Assembly: GCF_000406105.1 (NCBI RefSeq)
Contig: NZ_CM001974.1
Coordinates: forward strand, 1,249,250 to 1,282,867
Length of the DNA: 33,618 nt
Reading direction: 5' to 3'
Source: Dickeya chrysanthemi NCPPB 402
Lineage (GTDB): Bacteria; Pseudomonadota; Gammaproteobacteria; Enterobacterales; Enterobacteriaceae
In this document: piece by piece, positions 27,065 to 33,618 of the stretch
Layout: each line of letters opens with the position of its first letter
How positions within the stretch are numbered: position 1 is the first letter of the stretch
The notes under the pieces: model-generated
Databases searched by the model: none
Seen by the model: the letters and a program-made list of their open reading frames with translations, nothing else
Told to the model about the DNA's origin: nothing
Made by a program: the position numbers and the translations under genes

Positions 27065-27829
27065 ATGGATACAGCATTTTCCTGTGTGGGGTGCGGCAAA
27101 TGCTGCACGGGTCACCATGTTCCCCTGACCCTGGCTGAAGCAAAAGAGTGGGCGCAGGACGGTGGGCAAATCATCGTTCTGGCGGAAGGGTTTTTGCATA
27201 ACGGTATAGGTATTCCGCCCGAGCAGCGGCAACATGCGCAGTTACGTTCCTGTGATGTGATCAGTGGCGATACCCGGGCGTTCATCTCCATTATCTTCGC
27301 GACTTACAATCCGGCTACCTGCCGACATCTGGATGACGATATGCGTTGCCGGATCTATGAGCGGCGTCCGCTGGTGTGCCGCATTTACCCGATGGAGATT
27401 AACCCGCATATTCCGCTACGACAGATCAACAAAGATTGCCCGCCGGAAGCCTGGCAGCAGGGTGCGGCGCTGATTGTGTCGGACCGGCTGGTGGATGCCG
27501 AAACGCAGGCGCTGATTGAACGTTCCCGGCAGGCGGACCGCGAGGATATCTACTTTAAAGCGTCGATTTGCAACTGGCTGGGGATCGCCACCAGCGCGCT
27601 GAAAGGTGATGGTTTCACCGCCTATCTGCCGGACATGACGGCCTTTATGTCGGCGCTGGAACTGGCCGGGCAATTCAGCGCCGAAGAGCATGCCGAAGCG
27701 TCGCTCAGCCGGGCATGGCAGTTCCACGTTTCCGGCGAGGACGTGCTGGAAACAGTGAAACAGGCCGGTGCCGAGGCGGTAACTGGGCCGTCTCAGTATT
27801 ATGGTTTTATCGGTTTTAGTGCCGCCTGA
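27065..27829 (+). CDS. YkgJ-family cysteine-cluster protein
   Basis: 254-aa cytoplasmic protein of the YkgJ family (annotated as zinc- or iron-chelating, distantly related to flagellin N-methylase FliB). The cysteine cluster is visible: Cys7, Cys10, Cys13, Cys14 in SCVGCGKCC, then Cys63, Cys86 (ATCRHL), Cys95 (MRCRIY), Cys105 (RPLVCRIYPME) and Cys125 (NKDCPPEAW). A metal centre or Fe-S cluster is likely, but the reaction is unknown. The C-terminal ~100 residues show no motif I recognise. The ribosome-binding site is weak. It lies inside the hut cluster between hutC and hutHU, but its upstream region has no HutC box, so a role in histidine use is uncertain. Confidence 0.85.
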   Translation: MDTAFSCVGCGKCCTGHHVPLTLAEAKEWAQDGGQIIVLAEGFLHNGIGIPPEQRQHAQLRSCDVISGDTRAFISIIFATYNPATCRHLDDDMRCRIYERRPLVCRIYPMEINPHIPLRQINKDCPPEAWQQGAALIVSDRLVDAETQALIERSRQADREDIYFKASICNWLGIATSALKGDGFTAYLPDMTAFMSALELAGQFSAEEHAEASLSRAWQFHVSGEDVLETVKQAGAEAVTGPSQYYGFIGFSAA

Positions 27830-27838
27830 CGGTGTGAT

Positions 27839-27857
27839 AAACGGCGTACTGCCGTTT
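27839..27857 (+). terminator. terminator-like hairpin after the YkgJ-family gene
   Basis: AAACGGC (27839-27845), loop GTACT, GCCGTTT (27851-27857): a perfect 7-bp stem whose 3' arm ends in TTT, 9 bp past the stop codon. Confidence 0.55.
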
Positions 27858-27873
27858 GCATGGCTGAAAACAG

Positions 27874-27904
27874 GGCAGAGCGCACCGTTATAGGGCGCTC
27901 TGCC
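27874..27904 (+). promoter_or_regulatory. palindrome, NtrC-like site or second hairpin
   Basis: GGCAGAGCGC (27874-27883) and GCGCTCTGCC (27895-27904) are perfect 10-bp inverted arms around ACCGTTATAGG. Within it GCAC-N7-GGGC (27882-27896) matches 7 of 8 core bases of the NtrC site, centred about 122 bp before the predicted hutH start. It could equally be an RNA hairpin ending the upstream gene, though no T tract follows. Confidence 0.4.
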
Positions 27905-27983
27905 GATCCTTATCTGAGGTCGCTCCCCCGTTCCCGCCGCATACTCCTGCATTTTTCCCCGGCGGTTCGTCAGCCTCGCTGTG

Positions 27984-28012
27984 CTGGCATGGCTCTTGCT
28001 TGTATAGACAAG
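27984..28012 (+). promoter_or_regulatory. sigma-54 promoter of hutHU overlapped by HutC operator
   Basis: CTGGCATGGCTCTTGCT (27984-28000) matches the sigma-54 consensus YTGGCACGRNNNTTGCW at all but one defined position; GG (27986-27987) and GC (27998-27999) are 12 bp apart. The HutC operator CTTGTATAGACAAG (27999-28012) starts at the -12 element and covers the predicted start near 28011. HutC binding should therefore block both promoter engagement and initiation. The resulting leader before hutH is about 330 nt. Confidence 0.7.
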
Positions 28013-28098
28013 ATTATACACTTGAAGTCTCTTGGTGGTTGGTTCGCGGCAACCGCCGACAGGATTGATGACGCGATGGTTGGTGCCGGTCGGAGCGG

Positions 28099-28233
28099 AT
28101 GAAAACCGCAGTGGCGGTGGATTTTCCCTGGCCGAGAGACTATACCCTTAACACCTCGCCGGAATTTATGGCGCTGAAAGCGCAGGTGACTCAAGAGATT
28201 CGCAGTGAAACCCGACAGGCGCCGGCGCATTGA
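28099..28233 (+). CDS. possible 44-aa leader ORF before hutH
   Basis: ATG at 28099 to TGA at 28231-28233; GGAG is only about 3 bp from the ATG, which is too close for efficient initiation. The peptide starts MKTAVAVDFPWPRDYTL and ends RQAPAH; I recognise no family. It lies in the hutH leader between two HutC boxes. An in-frame stop at 28069 bars a longer form. It could be a remnant, a chance ORF or a leader peptide. Confidence 0.25.
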   Translation: MKTAVAVDFPWPRDYTLNTSPEFMALKAQVTQEIRSETRQAPAH

Positions 28234-28318
28234 GCGGCGTACCTGGGGATGCAGCATGAGACATGTGTACCGGCTGGATAATGGAAAATGAGGGCAGCCG
28301 GATTTTTTTAGCCTTACT

Positions 28319-28328
28319 TGTCTATACA
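28319..28328 (+). promoter_or_regulatory. second HutC box at the hutH start
   Basis: TGTCTATACA (reverse complement of TGTATAGACA) ends 12 bp before the hutH ATG, and its last base begins the ribosome-binding site AGGA (28328-28331). No good promoter is visible close to it. It may act as an auxiliary operator or roadblock about 314 bp from the main operator at 27999. Confidence 0.55.
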
Positions 28329-28339
28329 GGATTAGATAT

Positions 28340-29896
28340 ATGTCACAAACCCGAAGCTATTGCCTGACGCCCGGCGCAGTGGATCTCGCCACGCTGCGTG
28401 CTATTTATCGGGGAAACGTCGCGTTGACGCTGGCGGAACAGGCGCGCGCGGCGGTGGCGGCGGCGCAGGAAACGGTGCAGCGCATTGTGCGTCAGGACCG
28501 GGTGGTCTATGGCATCAACACCGGTTTCGGCAAGCTGGCCCAGACCCGCATTCCGGCCGACCGGCTGGCGGAGCTACAGCGTAATCTGGTGTTGTCGCAC
28601 AGCGTCGGCATCGGCGATCTGCTGCCGGATGATGTGGTGCGTCTGGTGATGGCGACCAAGGTGATCAGTCTGGCGCGTGGTCACTCCGGGGTGCGGTTGC
28701 AGGTCATCGACACGCTGCTGGCGCTGTTCAACGCCGGCGTTATGCCTTGTATCCCGGAGAAAGGATCGGTGGGCGCCAGCGGTGATCTGGCGCCGCTGGC
28801 GCATTTATCGCTGCTGTTGTTGGGCGAAGGGCTGGCACGGGTCGACGGTGAGCTTATCCCGGCGGCCGACGGGCTGGCGCGGGCGGGCGTCGAACCGCTG
28901 GTGCTGGGGCCGAAAGAGGGGCTGGCGCTGCTCAACGGCACGCAGGTCTCCACCGCGCTGGCGCTGCGCGGGTTGTTCGAGGCCGAAAACGTGTTTGCCG
29001 CCGGATTGGTGGCCGGCGCGTTGTCGCTCGAGGCAATCAAAGGCTCGGTGAAGCCGTTCGATACCCGCATCCATCAGGCGCGCGGCCAGCAGGGGCAGAT
29101 GGCGGTAGCGGCGGCGGTCAGCGCCTTGCTGGCGGACAGCGAGATTTTACAGTCACACGCTCACTGTGGCCGGGTGCAGGACCCGTACTCGATTCGTTGC
29201 GTGCCGCAGGTGATGGGCGCGTGTCTGGATAATTTGCAGCACGCCGCCCGCGTGCTGGGCATCGAAGCCAACGCCGCGTCGGATAATCCGCTGGTGTTTC
29301 CGGAAACCGACGAGGTGATCTCCGGCGGCAATTTCCACGCTGAGCCGGTGGCGTTCGCCGCCGACATCATCGCGCTGGCGGTGGCGGAAATCGGTGCCAT
29401 TGCCGAACGGCGCATGGCGCTGCTGCTCGACAGCACGCTGTCCGGGTTGCCGCCGTTTCTGGTTACCGACGGCGGCGTCAACTCCGGTTTTATGATTGCC
29501 CAGGTCACTGCCGCCGCGCTGGCGTCGGAAAACAAGTCGCTGGCTCACCCCGGCAGCGTCGACAGCCTGCCGACCTCCGCCAATCAGGAAGATCATGTAT
29601 CGATGGCGACCTACGCCGCCCGTCGGCTCGGCAGCATGTGCTTTAACACCGCCACCGTGGTGGGGATTGAAGCGATGGCCGCCGCGCAGGGTATCGACTT
29701 CCATCGCCCACTGAAAAGCTCGCCGTTGCTGGAGCGCGAACTGGCGCAGGTGCGTGAACAGGTGGCGTTTCTGGACCACGACCGCCTGATGGCCACAGAT
29801 ATTGACCTGATGCGCCGGTGGGCCGGCCGTGAGCGCTGGCCGTCCGTCATCACCGCATTGTTACCCAGTTATGCCGTTGAACCGGCTTCTGTTTGA
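28340..29896 (+). CDS. hutH: histidine ammonia-lyase
   Basis: Deaminates L-histidine to urocanate, the first committed step; cytoplasmic homotetramer, 518 aa (most bacterial HutH are about 505-515). The MIO-forming Ala146-Ser147-Gly148 lies in [15 protein letters not shown]. Other active-site positions are all present: Tyr57, His87, Asn199, Gln280, Tyr283, Arg286, Phe332 and Glu417 (ANQEDHVSM). AGGA stands 8 bp before the ATG. A HutC box overlaps the region just before the ribosome-binding site, and hutU begins 13 bp after the stop, so they form one unit. This is the intact reference for the altered paralogue at 24451. Confidence 0.97.
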   Translation: MSQTRSYCLTPGAVDLATLRAIYRGNVALTLAEQARAAVAAAQETVQRIVRQDRVVYGINTGFGKLAQTRIPADRLAELQRNLVLSHSVGIGDLLPDDVVRLVMATKVISLARGHSGVRLQVIDTLLALFNAGVMPCIPEKGSVGASGDLAPLAHLSLLLLGEGLARVDGELIPAADGLARAGVEPLVLGPKEGLALLNGTQVSTALALRGLFEAENVFAAGLVAGALSLEAIKGSVKPFDTRIHQARGQQGQMAVAAAVSALLADSEILQSHAHCGRVQDPYSIRCVPQVMGACLDNLQHAARVLGIEANAASDNPLVFPETDEVISGGNFHAEPVAFAADIIALAVAEIGAIAERRMALLLDSTLSGLPPFLVTDGGVNSGFMIAQVTAAALASENKSLAHPGSVDSLPTSANQEDHVSMATYAARRLGSMCFNTATVVGIEAMAAAQGIDFHRPLKSSPLLERELAQVREQVAFLDHDRLMATDIDLMRRWAGRERWPSVITALLPSYAVEPASV

Positions 29897-29909
29897 TAAG
29901 GAACCTGCT

Positions 29910-31601
29910 ATGACCACCTCTTCTTCAACGACGTCTGCTGTTGCCCGTATCGTCCGCGCGCCGCACGGTACCGAACTGCATTGTGAAAACTGGCTGATCG
30001 AAGCCGCCTACCGCATGATCCAGAACAACCTTGACCCGGATGTGGCCGAGCGTCCGGAGGATCTGGTGGTGTATGGCGGCATTGGCAAGGCCGCCCGCAA
30101 CTGGGCGTGCTTCGACGCGATCCTTGCCAGCCTGCGCCAGTTGAAAGCGGATGAAACTCTGCTGGTGCAATCGGGCAAACCGGTCGGGGTGTTTCGCACC
30201 CACGGCGACGCCCCGCGCGTATTGATTGCCAACTCCAATCTGGTGCCGCATTGGGCCACCTGGGAACACTTCCATGAGCTGGATAAAGCCGGGCTGATGA
30301 TGTACGGCCAGATGACCGCCGGATCGTGGATTTATATTGGCGCGCAGGGCATCGTGCAGGGGACTTATGAAACCTTCGCCGAAGCGGGTCGCCAGCACTA
30401 TCACGGCGATCTGAGCGGCAAATGGATCCTCACCGCCGGTCTTGGCGGCATGGGCGGCGCGCAGCCGCTGGCCGGTGTACTGGCCGGTGCCAGCGTGCTG
30501 GCGGTAGAGTGTCAGGAGTCCCGCATCGATTTTCGGTTACGTACCCGTTATCTCGACTATAAAGCCGGCAACCTTGACGAGGCGTTGGCGATCATCGCCG
30601 ATGCCTGCGCGCAGAAGAAAGCCGTTTCCGTCGGCCTGCTCGGCAACGCCGCCGAGGTGCTGCCGGAACTGGTGAAACGCGCCAAAGCAGGCGGCATGAA
30701 ACCGGATATCGTCACCGACCAGACCTCCGCTCATGACCCGCTCAACGGCTACCTGCCGGCTGGCTGGAGCGTGGCGCGCTGGCAGCAGGAACGTATCAGC
30801 AAGCCGGAGGCGGTAATGAAAGCCGCCTGCGCCTCGATGGCGGTGCATGTGCAGGCGATGCTGGATTTTTGCCACATGGGCGTGCCCACCGTGGATTACG
30901 GCAACAATATCCGGCAGCGTGCGTTTGATGAAGGTGTACGTAACGCCTTTGATTTCCCCGGCTTCGTCCCGGCCTATATCCGCCCGCTGTTTTGCGAAGG
31001 CAAAGGGCCGTTCCGTTGGGTGGCGCTGTCCGGCGACCCGGAAGATATCTACAAAACCGACGCCAAACTGAAAGCACTGTTCCCGGATAATCATCACCTG
31101 CACCGCTGGCTGGACATGGCGCGCGAGCGCATCGCCTTTCAGGGGTTGCCGTCGCGCATTTGCTGGCTGGGGCTGGGAGAACGGCATCTGGCCGGGCTGG
31201 CGTTCAACGAGATGGTGCGTAACGGTGAGCTGAAAGCGCCGATCGTTATCGGCCGCGACCATCTGGATTGCGGCTCGGTGGCGTCGCCTAACCGGGAAAC
31301 GGAAGCGATGCAGGACGGCTCGGACGCGGTATCCGACTGGCCGTTGCTCAACGCGCTGCTGAACACGGCGGGCGGTGCTACCTGGGTGAGTTTGCACCAC
31401 GGCGGTGGCGTCGGCATGGGCTTTTCCCAACATGCCGGGATGGTGATCGTCTGCGACGGCAGCGAACAGGCCGATGCCCGGCTGGCGCGGGTACTGTGGA
31501 ACGACCCGGCCACCGGCGTGATGCGCCACGCCGACGCCGGTTACGAGGTTGCCACCGCCTGTGCGGCAGAGCATCGGTTGAATTTGCCGATGGTGAAATA
31601 G
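29910..31601 (+). CDS. hutU: urocanate hydratase
   Basis: Urocanase hydrates urocanate to 4-imidazolone-5-propionate using tightly bound NAD; cytoplasmic, 563 aa, close to the usual 555-565. The NAD-binding glycine motif GLGGMGGAQ is at 177-185, and the catalytic-region cysteine is Cys418 in [12 protein letters not shown]. The N-terminal [20 protein letters not shown] and C-terminal [18 protein letters not shown] are strongly conserved urocanase segments. ATG 29910 has AAGGA 7 bp upstream; the frame extends into hutH but is not used. It is the last gene of hutHU and is followed by two tandem hairpins. Urocanate, its substrate, is the expected inducer that releases HutC. Confidence 0.97.
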   Translation: MTTSSSTTSAVARIVRAPHGTELHCENWLIEAAYRMIQNNLDPDVAERPEDLVVYGGIGKAARNWACFDAILASLRQLKADETLLVQSGKPVGVFRTHGDAPRVLIANSNLVPHWATWEHFHELDKAGLMMYGQMTAGSWIYIGAQGIVQGTYETFAEAGRQHYHGDLSGKWILTAGLGGMGGAQPLAGVLAGASVLAVECQESRIDFRLRTRYLDYKAGNLDEALAIIADACAQKKAVSVGLLGNAAEVLPELVKRAKAGGMKPDIVTDQTSAHDPLNGYLPAGWSVARWQQERISKPEAVMKAACASMAVHVQAMLDFCHMGVPTVDYGNNIRQRAFDEGVRNAFDFPGFVPAYIRPLFCEGKGPFRWVALSGDPEDIYKTDAKLKALFPDNHHLHRWLDMARERIAFQGLPSRICWLGLGERHLAGLAFNEMVRNGELKAPIVIGRDHLDCGSVASPNRETEAMQDGSDAVSDWPLLNALLNTAGGATWVSLHHGGGVGMGFSQHAGMVIVCDGSEQADARLARVLWNDPATGVMRHADAGYEVATACAAEHRLNLPMVK

Positions 31602-31614
31602 AATACGCCGACGT

Positions 31615-31640
31615 TAAGAGCCTATTGAGATAGGCTCTTA
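31615..31640 (+). terminator. hairpin 1 after hutU
   Basis: TAAGAGCCTAT (31615-31625), loop TGAG, ATAGGCTCTTA (31630-31640): a perfect 11-bp stem 13 bp beyond the hutU stop. There is no long T tract after it. Confidence 0.65.
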
Positions 31641-31643
31641 GCG

Positions 31644-31672
31644 TGGCTTGAGCCGACTGGCGGCTCAAGCCA
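31644..31672 (+). terminator. hairpin 2 after hutU
   Basis: TGGCTTGAGCCG (31644-31655), loop ACTGG, CGGCTCAAGCCA (31661-31672): a perfect 12-bp stem three bases after hairpin 1, followed by TCATTC. Together the pair separates the convergent hutU and GntR genes. Confidence 0.6.
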
Positions 31673-31745
31673 TCATTCAGCGAGACAGGCTGTGACGGCT
31701 AAAAACGAGCGAATCAATATCGGCGCGGTTTGGGGCGTCACCGGC

Positions 31746-32432
31746 TTAGGGCAGTTCAAACCACTCCCGGTTCTGCTCGGCGATAGGGGTAATGGAGTGA
31801 ATCATTTCCTGCAGATGCCCGCTCATCGCTTTTTCCACCGCATCCGCATCACGGGCTTTTAATCCATTGAAAATCACATAGTGCTGCTCAATCAGGCTGG
31901 CCGGCGGCGACACCTGGCTGAGGCTCAGGAACCGCACCCTGTCCATCGTGGCTTTGATCGATTCGATGGTTTCCCAGGCCAGCGGGCATTTGGCTATCTG
32001 CGTCAGTAACTGATGGAAATCATCGTCCAGACTGAGAAATTCGCGTATTTGTTCGTTTTGCGCCGCCAGCTCCTGACGGCGCAGATTGTGCTCCAGCATC
32101 AGCAACTGTTCGTCAGTAATAAACTCGACAGCCCGGCGTACGATCGCACATTCCAGCGCCTGACGGATAAAACGGGCGTCGGCCACGCGCTGTTCGGAAA
32201 TCTTCATCACGAATGTGCCGCGCTGCGGCAGAATCTGTACCAGCCCGGCTTCCGCCAGTTTGATGAACGCTTCCCGTACCGGCTGACGAGAGACGGAAAA
32301 GCGCATTGAAATTTCCTTTTCAGACAGGAGTTTGCCGGGCGGGATCGTGCATTCCACGATGTCTTTACGCAATACGCGGTAGATCTGCTGATTAACAGGT
32401 TCGTTACTGTTGATTTGAGAGTAGTTATCCAT
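31746..32432 (-). CDS. GntR-family regulator with FCD ligand domain
   Basis: 228-aa transcription factor of the FadR subgroup. The winged HTH (about residues 12-78) contains NQQIYRVLRKDIVECTIPPG, LLSEKEISMRFSVSRQPVREAFIKLAEAGLV and PQRGTFV. An all-helical FCD domain follows, with ligand or metal-site-like residues Asp-Asp-Asp-Phe-His at 136-140 and a C-terminal His in MSGHLQEMIHSI. It lies 137 bp downstream of uxuB on the same strand, so control of hexuronate or a related sugar-acid pathway is plausible by position. It does not resemble UxuR or ExuR closely enough to name. The region between holds a large hairpin, so it probably has its own promoter. Confidence 0.88.
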   Translation of the reverse strand: MDNYSQINSNEPVNQQIYRVLRKDIVECTIPPGKLLSEKEISMRFSVSRQPVREAFIKLAEAGLVQILPQRGTFVMKISEQRVADARFIRQALECAIVRRAVEFITDEQLLMLEHNLRRQELAAQNEQIREFLSLDDDFHQLLTQIAKCPLAWETIESIKATMDRVRFLSLSQVSPPASLIEQHYVIFNGLKARDADAVEKAMSGHLQEMIHSITPIAEQNREWFELP

Positions 32433-32569
32433 GCATCCGTGGGGTATTTAAGCCATTTGTCGTCATGATACATGGTTAGCCGACGCCTTATCCATAAGGG
32501 GCGTCATTTTCCCGGCGGGTCGATACCGCACAGGCGGGGCGGGGTGCCGGCCTGTGCGTGTCGGGCGGG
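32433..32569 (-). other. uxuB-GntR intergenic region with hairpins
   Basis: CGCACAGGC (32527-32535) and GCCTGTGCG (32550-32558) form a 9-bp stem with a 14-nt GC-rich loop just beyond the uxuB stop, a likely end-of-transcript structure. A second imperfect inverted repeat, GACGCC-TTAT / ATAAGG-GGCGTC, lies around 32481-32505 in the presumed GntR promoter area and may be a hairpin or an operator. Confidence 0.5.
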
Positions 32570-33618
32570 TTATTGCGTCAGCGCTTGTAGCGTGGTTTTA
32601 ACGCCATGATTGACCAGCGACAGGTAGTAGCGGGTCACCGTCTGGACAAAGCGGCTGTCGGCGGGCAGGTCGCGGCCAAAAATGGTCTCCTGCGCCAGCA
32701 GCGCCCGCACACGGGCTTCCCCCTGTTCACTGTGTTGGACGGCCAGCGCCAGCGCTTCTTTCAGCGGATCGCTGATGTCGATCGGTTGGCCCTGTTCATC
32801 CACCCCGCCGACATAGCGCATCCAACCGGCGACGCCCAGCGCCAGCATGTCGAATCGGCTGTCGTGCGCCAGATGCCAGCGTATGGAATCCAGCATACGT
32901 TGCGGCAGCTTTTGCGAACCGTCCATGGCGATTTGCCAGGTGCGGTGTTTTAGCGCGGTATTACGGTAGCGTTGTAATAGCGCGTCGGCGTAGGCCGCCA
33001 GATCGACCCCACGAGTGTGCAGCGTCGGCGCCTGTTCTTGCAGCATCAGATGCCGGGCGGCGGCCACCAGCGCCGGGTCTTGCATGCAGTCGCTGATATG
33101 GGCATAGCCGGCCAGATAGCCTAGATACGCCAGAAAAGAGTGGCTGCCGTTGAGCATACGCAGTTTCATTTCTTCGTACGGCAACACATCCTGCACCAGC
33201 TCCGCGCCCACCTTTTCCCAGGCCGGTCGGCCATTGACGAAGTGGTCTTCAATAACCCACTGTGCAAACGGCTCGCAGGCGACGCCGACCGGATCGTCCA
33301 CACCGAGTTGCCCGGCAAGCTGGCTTAGCGTCTCGGCGGTGACCGCCGGGACAATGCGGTCCACCATGGTGGATGGGAAGGTGGCGTGTTGATCTATCCA
33401 GACCGCCAGTTCCGGGTCGAATGCGCGGGCGTAAGCCAGCACGACGTTACGGGTGACGCGGCCGTTTTCCGGCATGTTATCGCACGACATCACGCTGAAC
33501 GCCGGCAACCCGGCGGCTTTGCGACGCGCCAGCGCCGCCACGATAACGCCCGGCGCAGAGCGGGGCGCAGACGGATGAGCGAGATCGGCGGTAATCAGCG
33601 GGTGATCCAGCAGCAACT
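32570..33618 (-). CDS. uxuB: D-mannonate oxidoreductase (fructuronate reductase), 5'-truncated
   Basis: C-terminal ~348 residues of a long-chain mannitol dehydrogenase-family protein; the N-terminal NAD-binding part (roughly 130-150 residues) lies beyond the window, since the frame stays open to the last base. The family core is clear: [43 protein letters not shown] and the catalytic-lysine segment [17 protein letters not shown], then [17 protein letters not shown] and [19 protein letters not shown]. These match UxuB, which reduces D-fructuronate to D-mannonate in glucuronate breakdown, better than UxaB or mannitol dehydrogenase. Such a gene suits a plant-associated enterobacterium that degrades hexuronates. 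Confidence 0.9.
   Translation of the reverse strand, partial: LLLDHPLITADLAHPSAPRSAPGVIVAALARRKAAGLPAFSVMSCDNMPENGRVTRNVVLAYARAFDPELAVWIDQHATFPSTMVDRIVPAVTAETLSQLAGQLGVDDPVGVACEPFAQWVIEDHFVNGRPAWEKVGAELVQDVLPYEEMKLRMLNGSHSFLAYLGYLAGYAHISDCMQDPALVAAARHLMLQEQAPTLHTRGVDLAAYADALLQRYRNTALKHRTWQIAMDGSQKLPQRMLDSIRWHLAHDSRFDMLALGVAGWMRYVGGVDEQGQPIDISDPLKEALALAVQHSEQGEARVRALLAQETIFGRDLPADSRFVQTVTRYYLSLVNHGVKTTLQALTQ

Noticed and set aside
1..33618. tRNA, rRNA, CRISPR arrays, insertion sequences or prophage genes
   Set aside because: I saw no cloverleaf sequences, repeat-spacer arrays, transposases, integrases or phage structural genes.

Overview
The window reads as chromosomal DNA of an enterobacterium, most likely Pectobacteriaceae and Dickeya-like. 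The base composition is GC-rich, the housekeeping proteins (CysS, FolD, PurE, PpiB, LpxH, YbcJ, SdaB/SdaC) look very close to those of E. coli, the gene order cysS / ppiB-lpxH-purEK is the enterobacterial one, and there is a full-length ERIC repeat. The genus is an inference from overall character; no rRNA or tRNA gene is present to confirm it.

Layout. 1-3945 (+): the 3' part of a phosphate-type ABC transporter locus. The first permease gene is cut by the window edge and carries a one-base frameshift; a PstA-like permease with a large inserted coiled-coil region and a PstB-like ATPase follow, with no phoU behind them. 4086-4613 (+): a small HTH regulator with a palindromic operator candidate and a terminator. 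4676-7397 (-): sdaC-sdaB, serine uptake and deamination. 7398-7868: AT-rich intergenic region. 7869-10897 (-): ppiB-lpxH-purE-purK with an internal PurR-controlled purE promoter. 10898-11234: AT-rich intergenic region with a long inverted repeat. 11235-11666 (+): DoxX-family membrane protein. 11939-13324 (+): cysS, then an ERIC element and a terminator. 13540-14628 (-): folD-ybcJ. 14862-16911 (+): sigma-28 promoter and an NIT-domain chemoreceptor.

16923-31601 is a histidine utilisation (hut) cluster in several transcription units: hutIG (-), hutF-hutD (+), a polar amino-acid ABC transporter plus a HutH-like protein (+), hutC (-), a cysteine-cluster protein (+), and hutH-hutU (+). HutH, HutU, HutI, HutF and HutG together make the five-step Pseudomonas-type route from histidine to glutamate plus formate. 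Copies of TGTATAGACA or a close variant precede every hut unit and are the predicted HutC operator. Two units, the transporter operon and hutHU, also show -24/-12 (sigma-54) promoter matches with NtrC-like palindromes about 120-150 bp upstream. This suggests nitrogen-controlled activation on top of HutC repression.

The most unusual gene is the HutH paralogue at 24451-25947. It has lost exactly the Ala-Ser-Gly triad that forms the MIO prosthetic group and has two further catalytic-residue changes, yet its frame is intact and it sits in a tight operon with a solute-binding protein, two permeases and an ATPase. 31746-33618 (-): an FCD-type GntR regulator and the 3' part of uxuB (fructuronate reductase).
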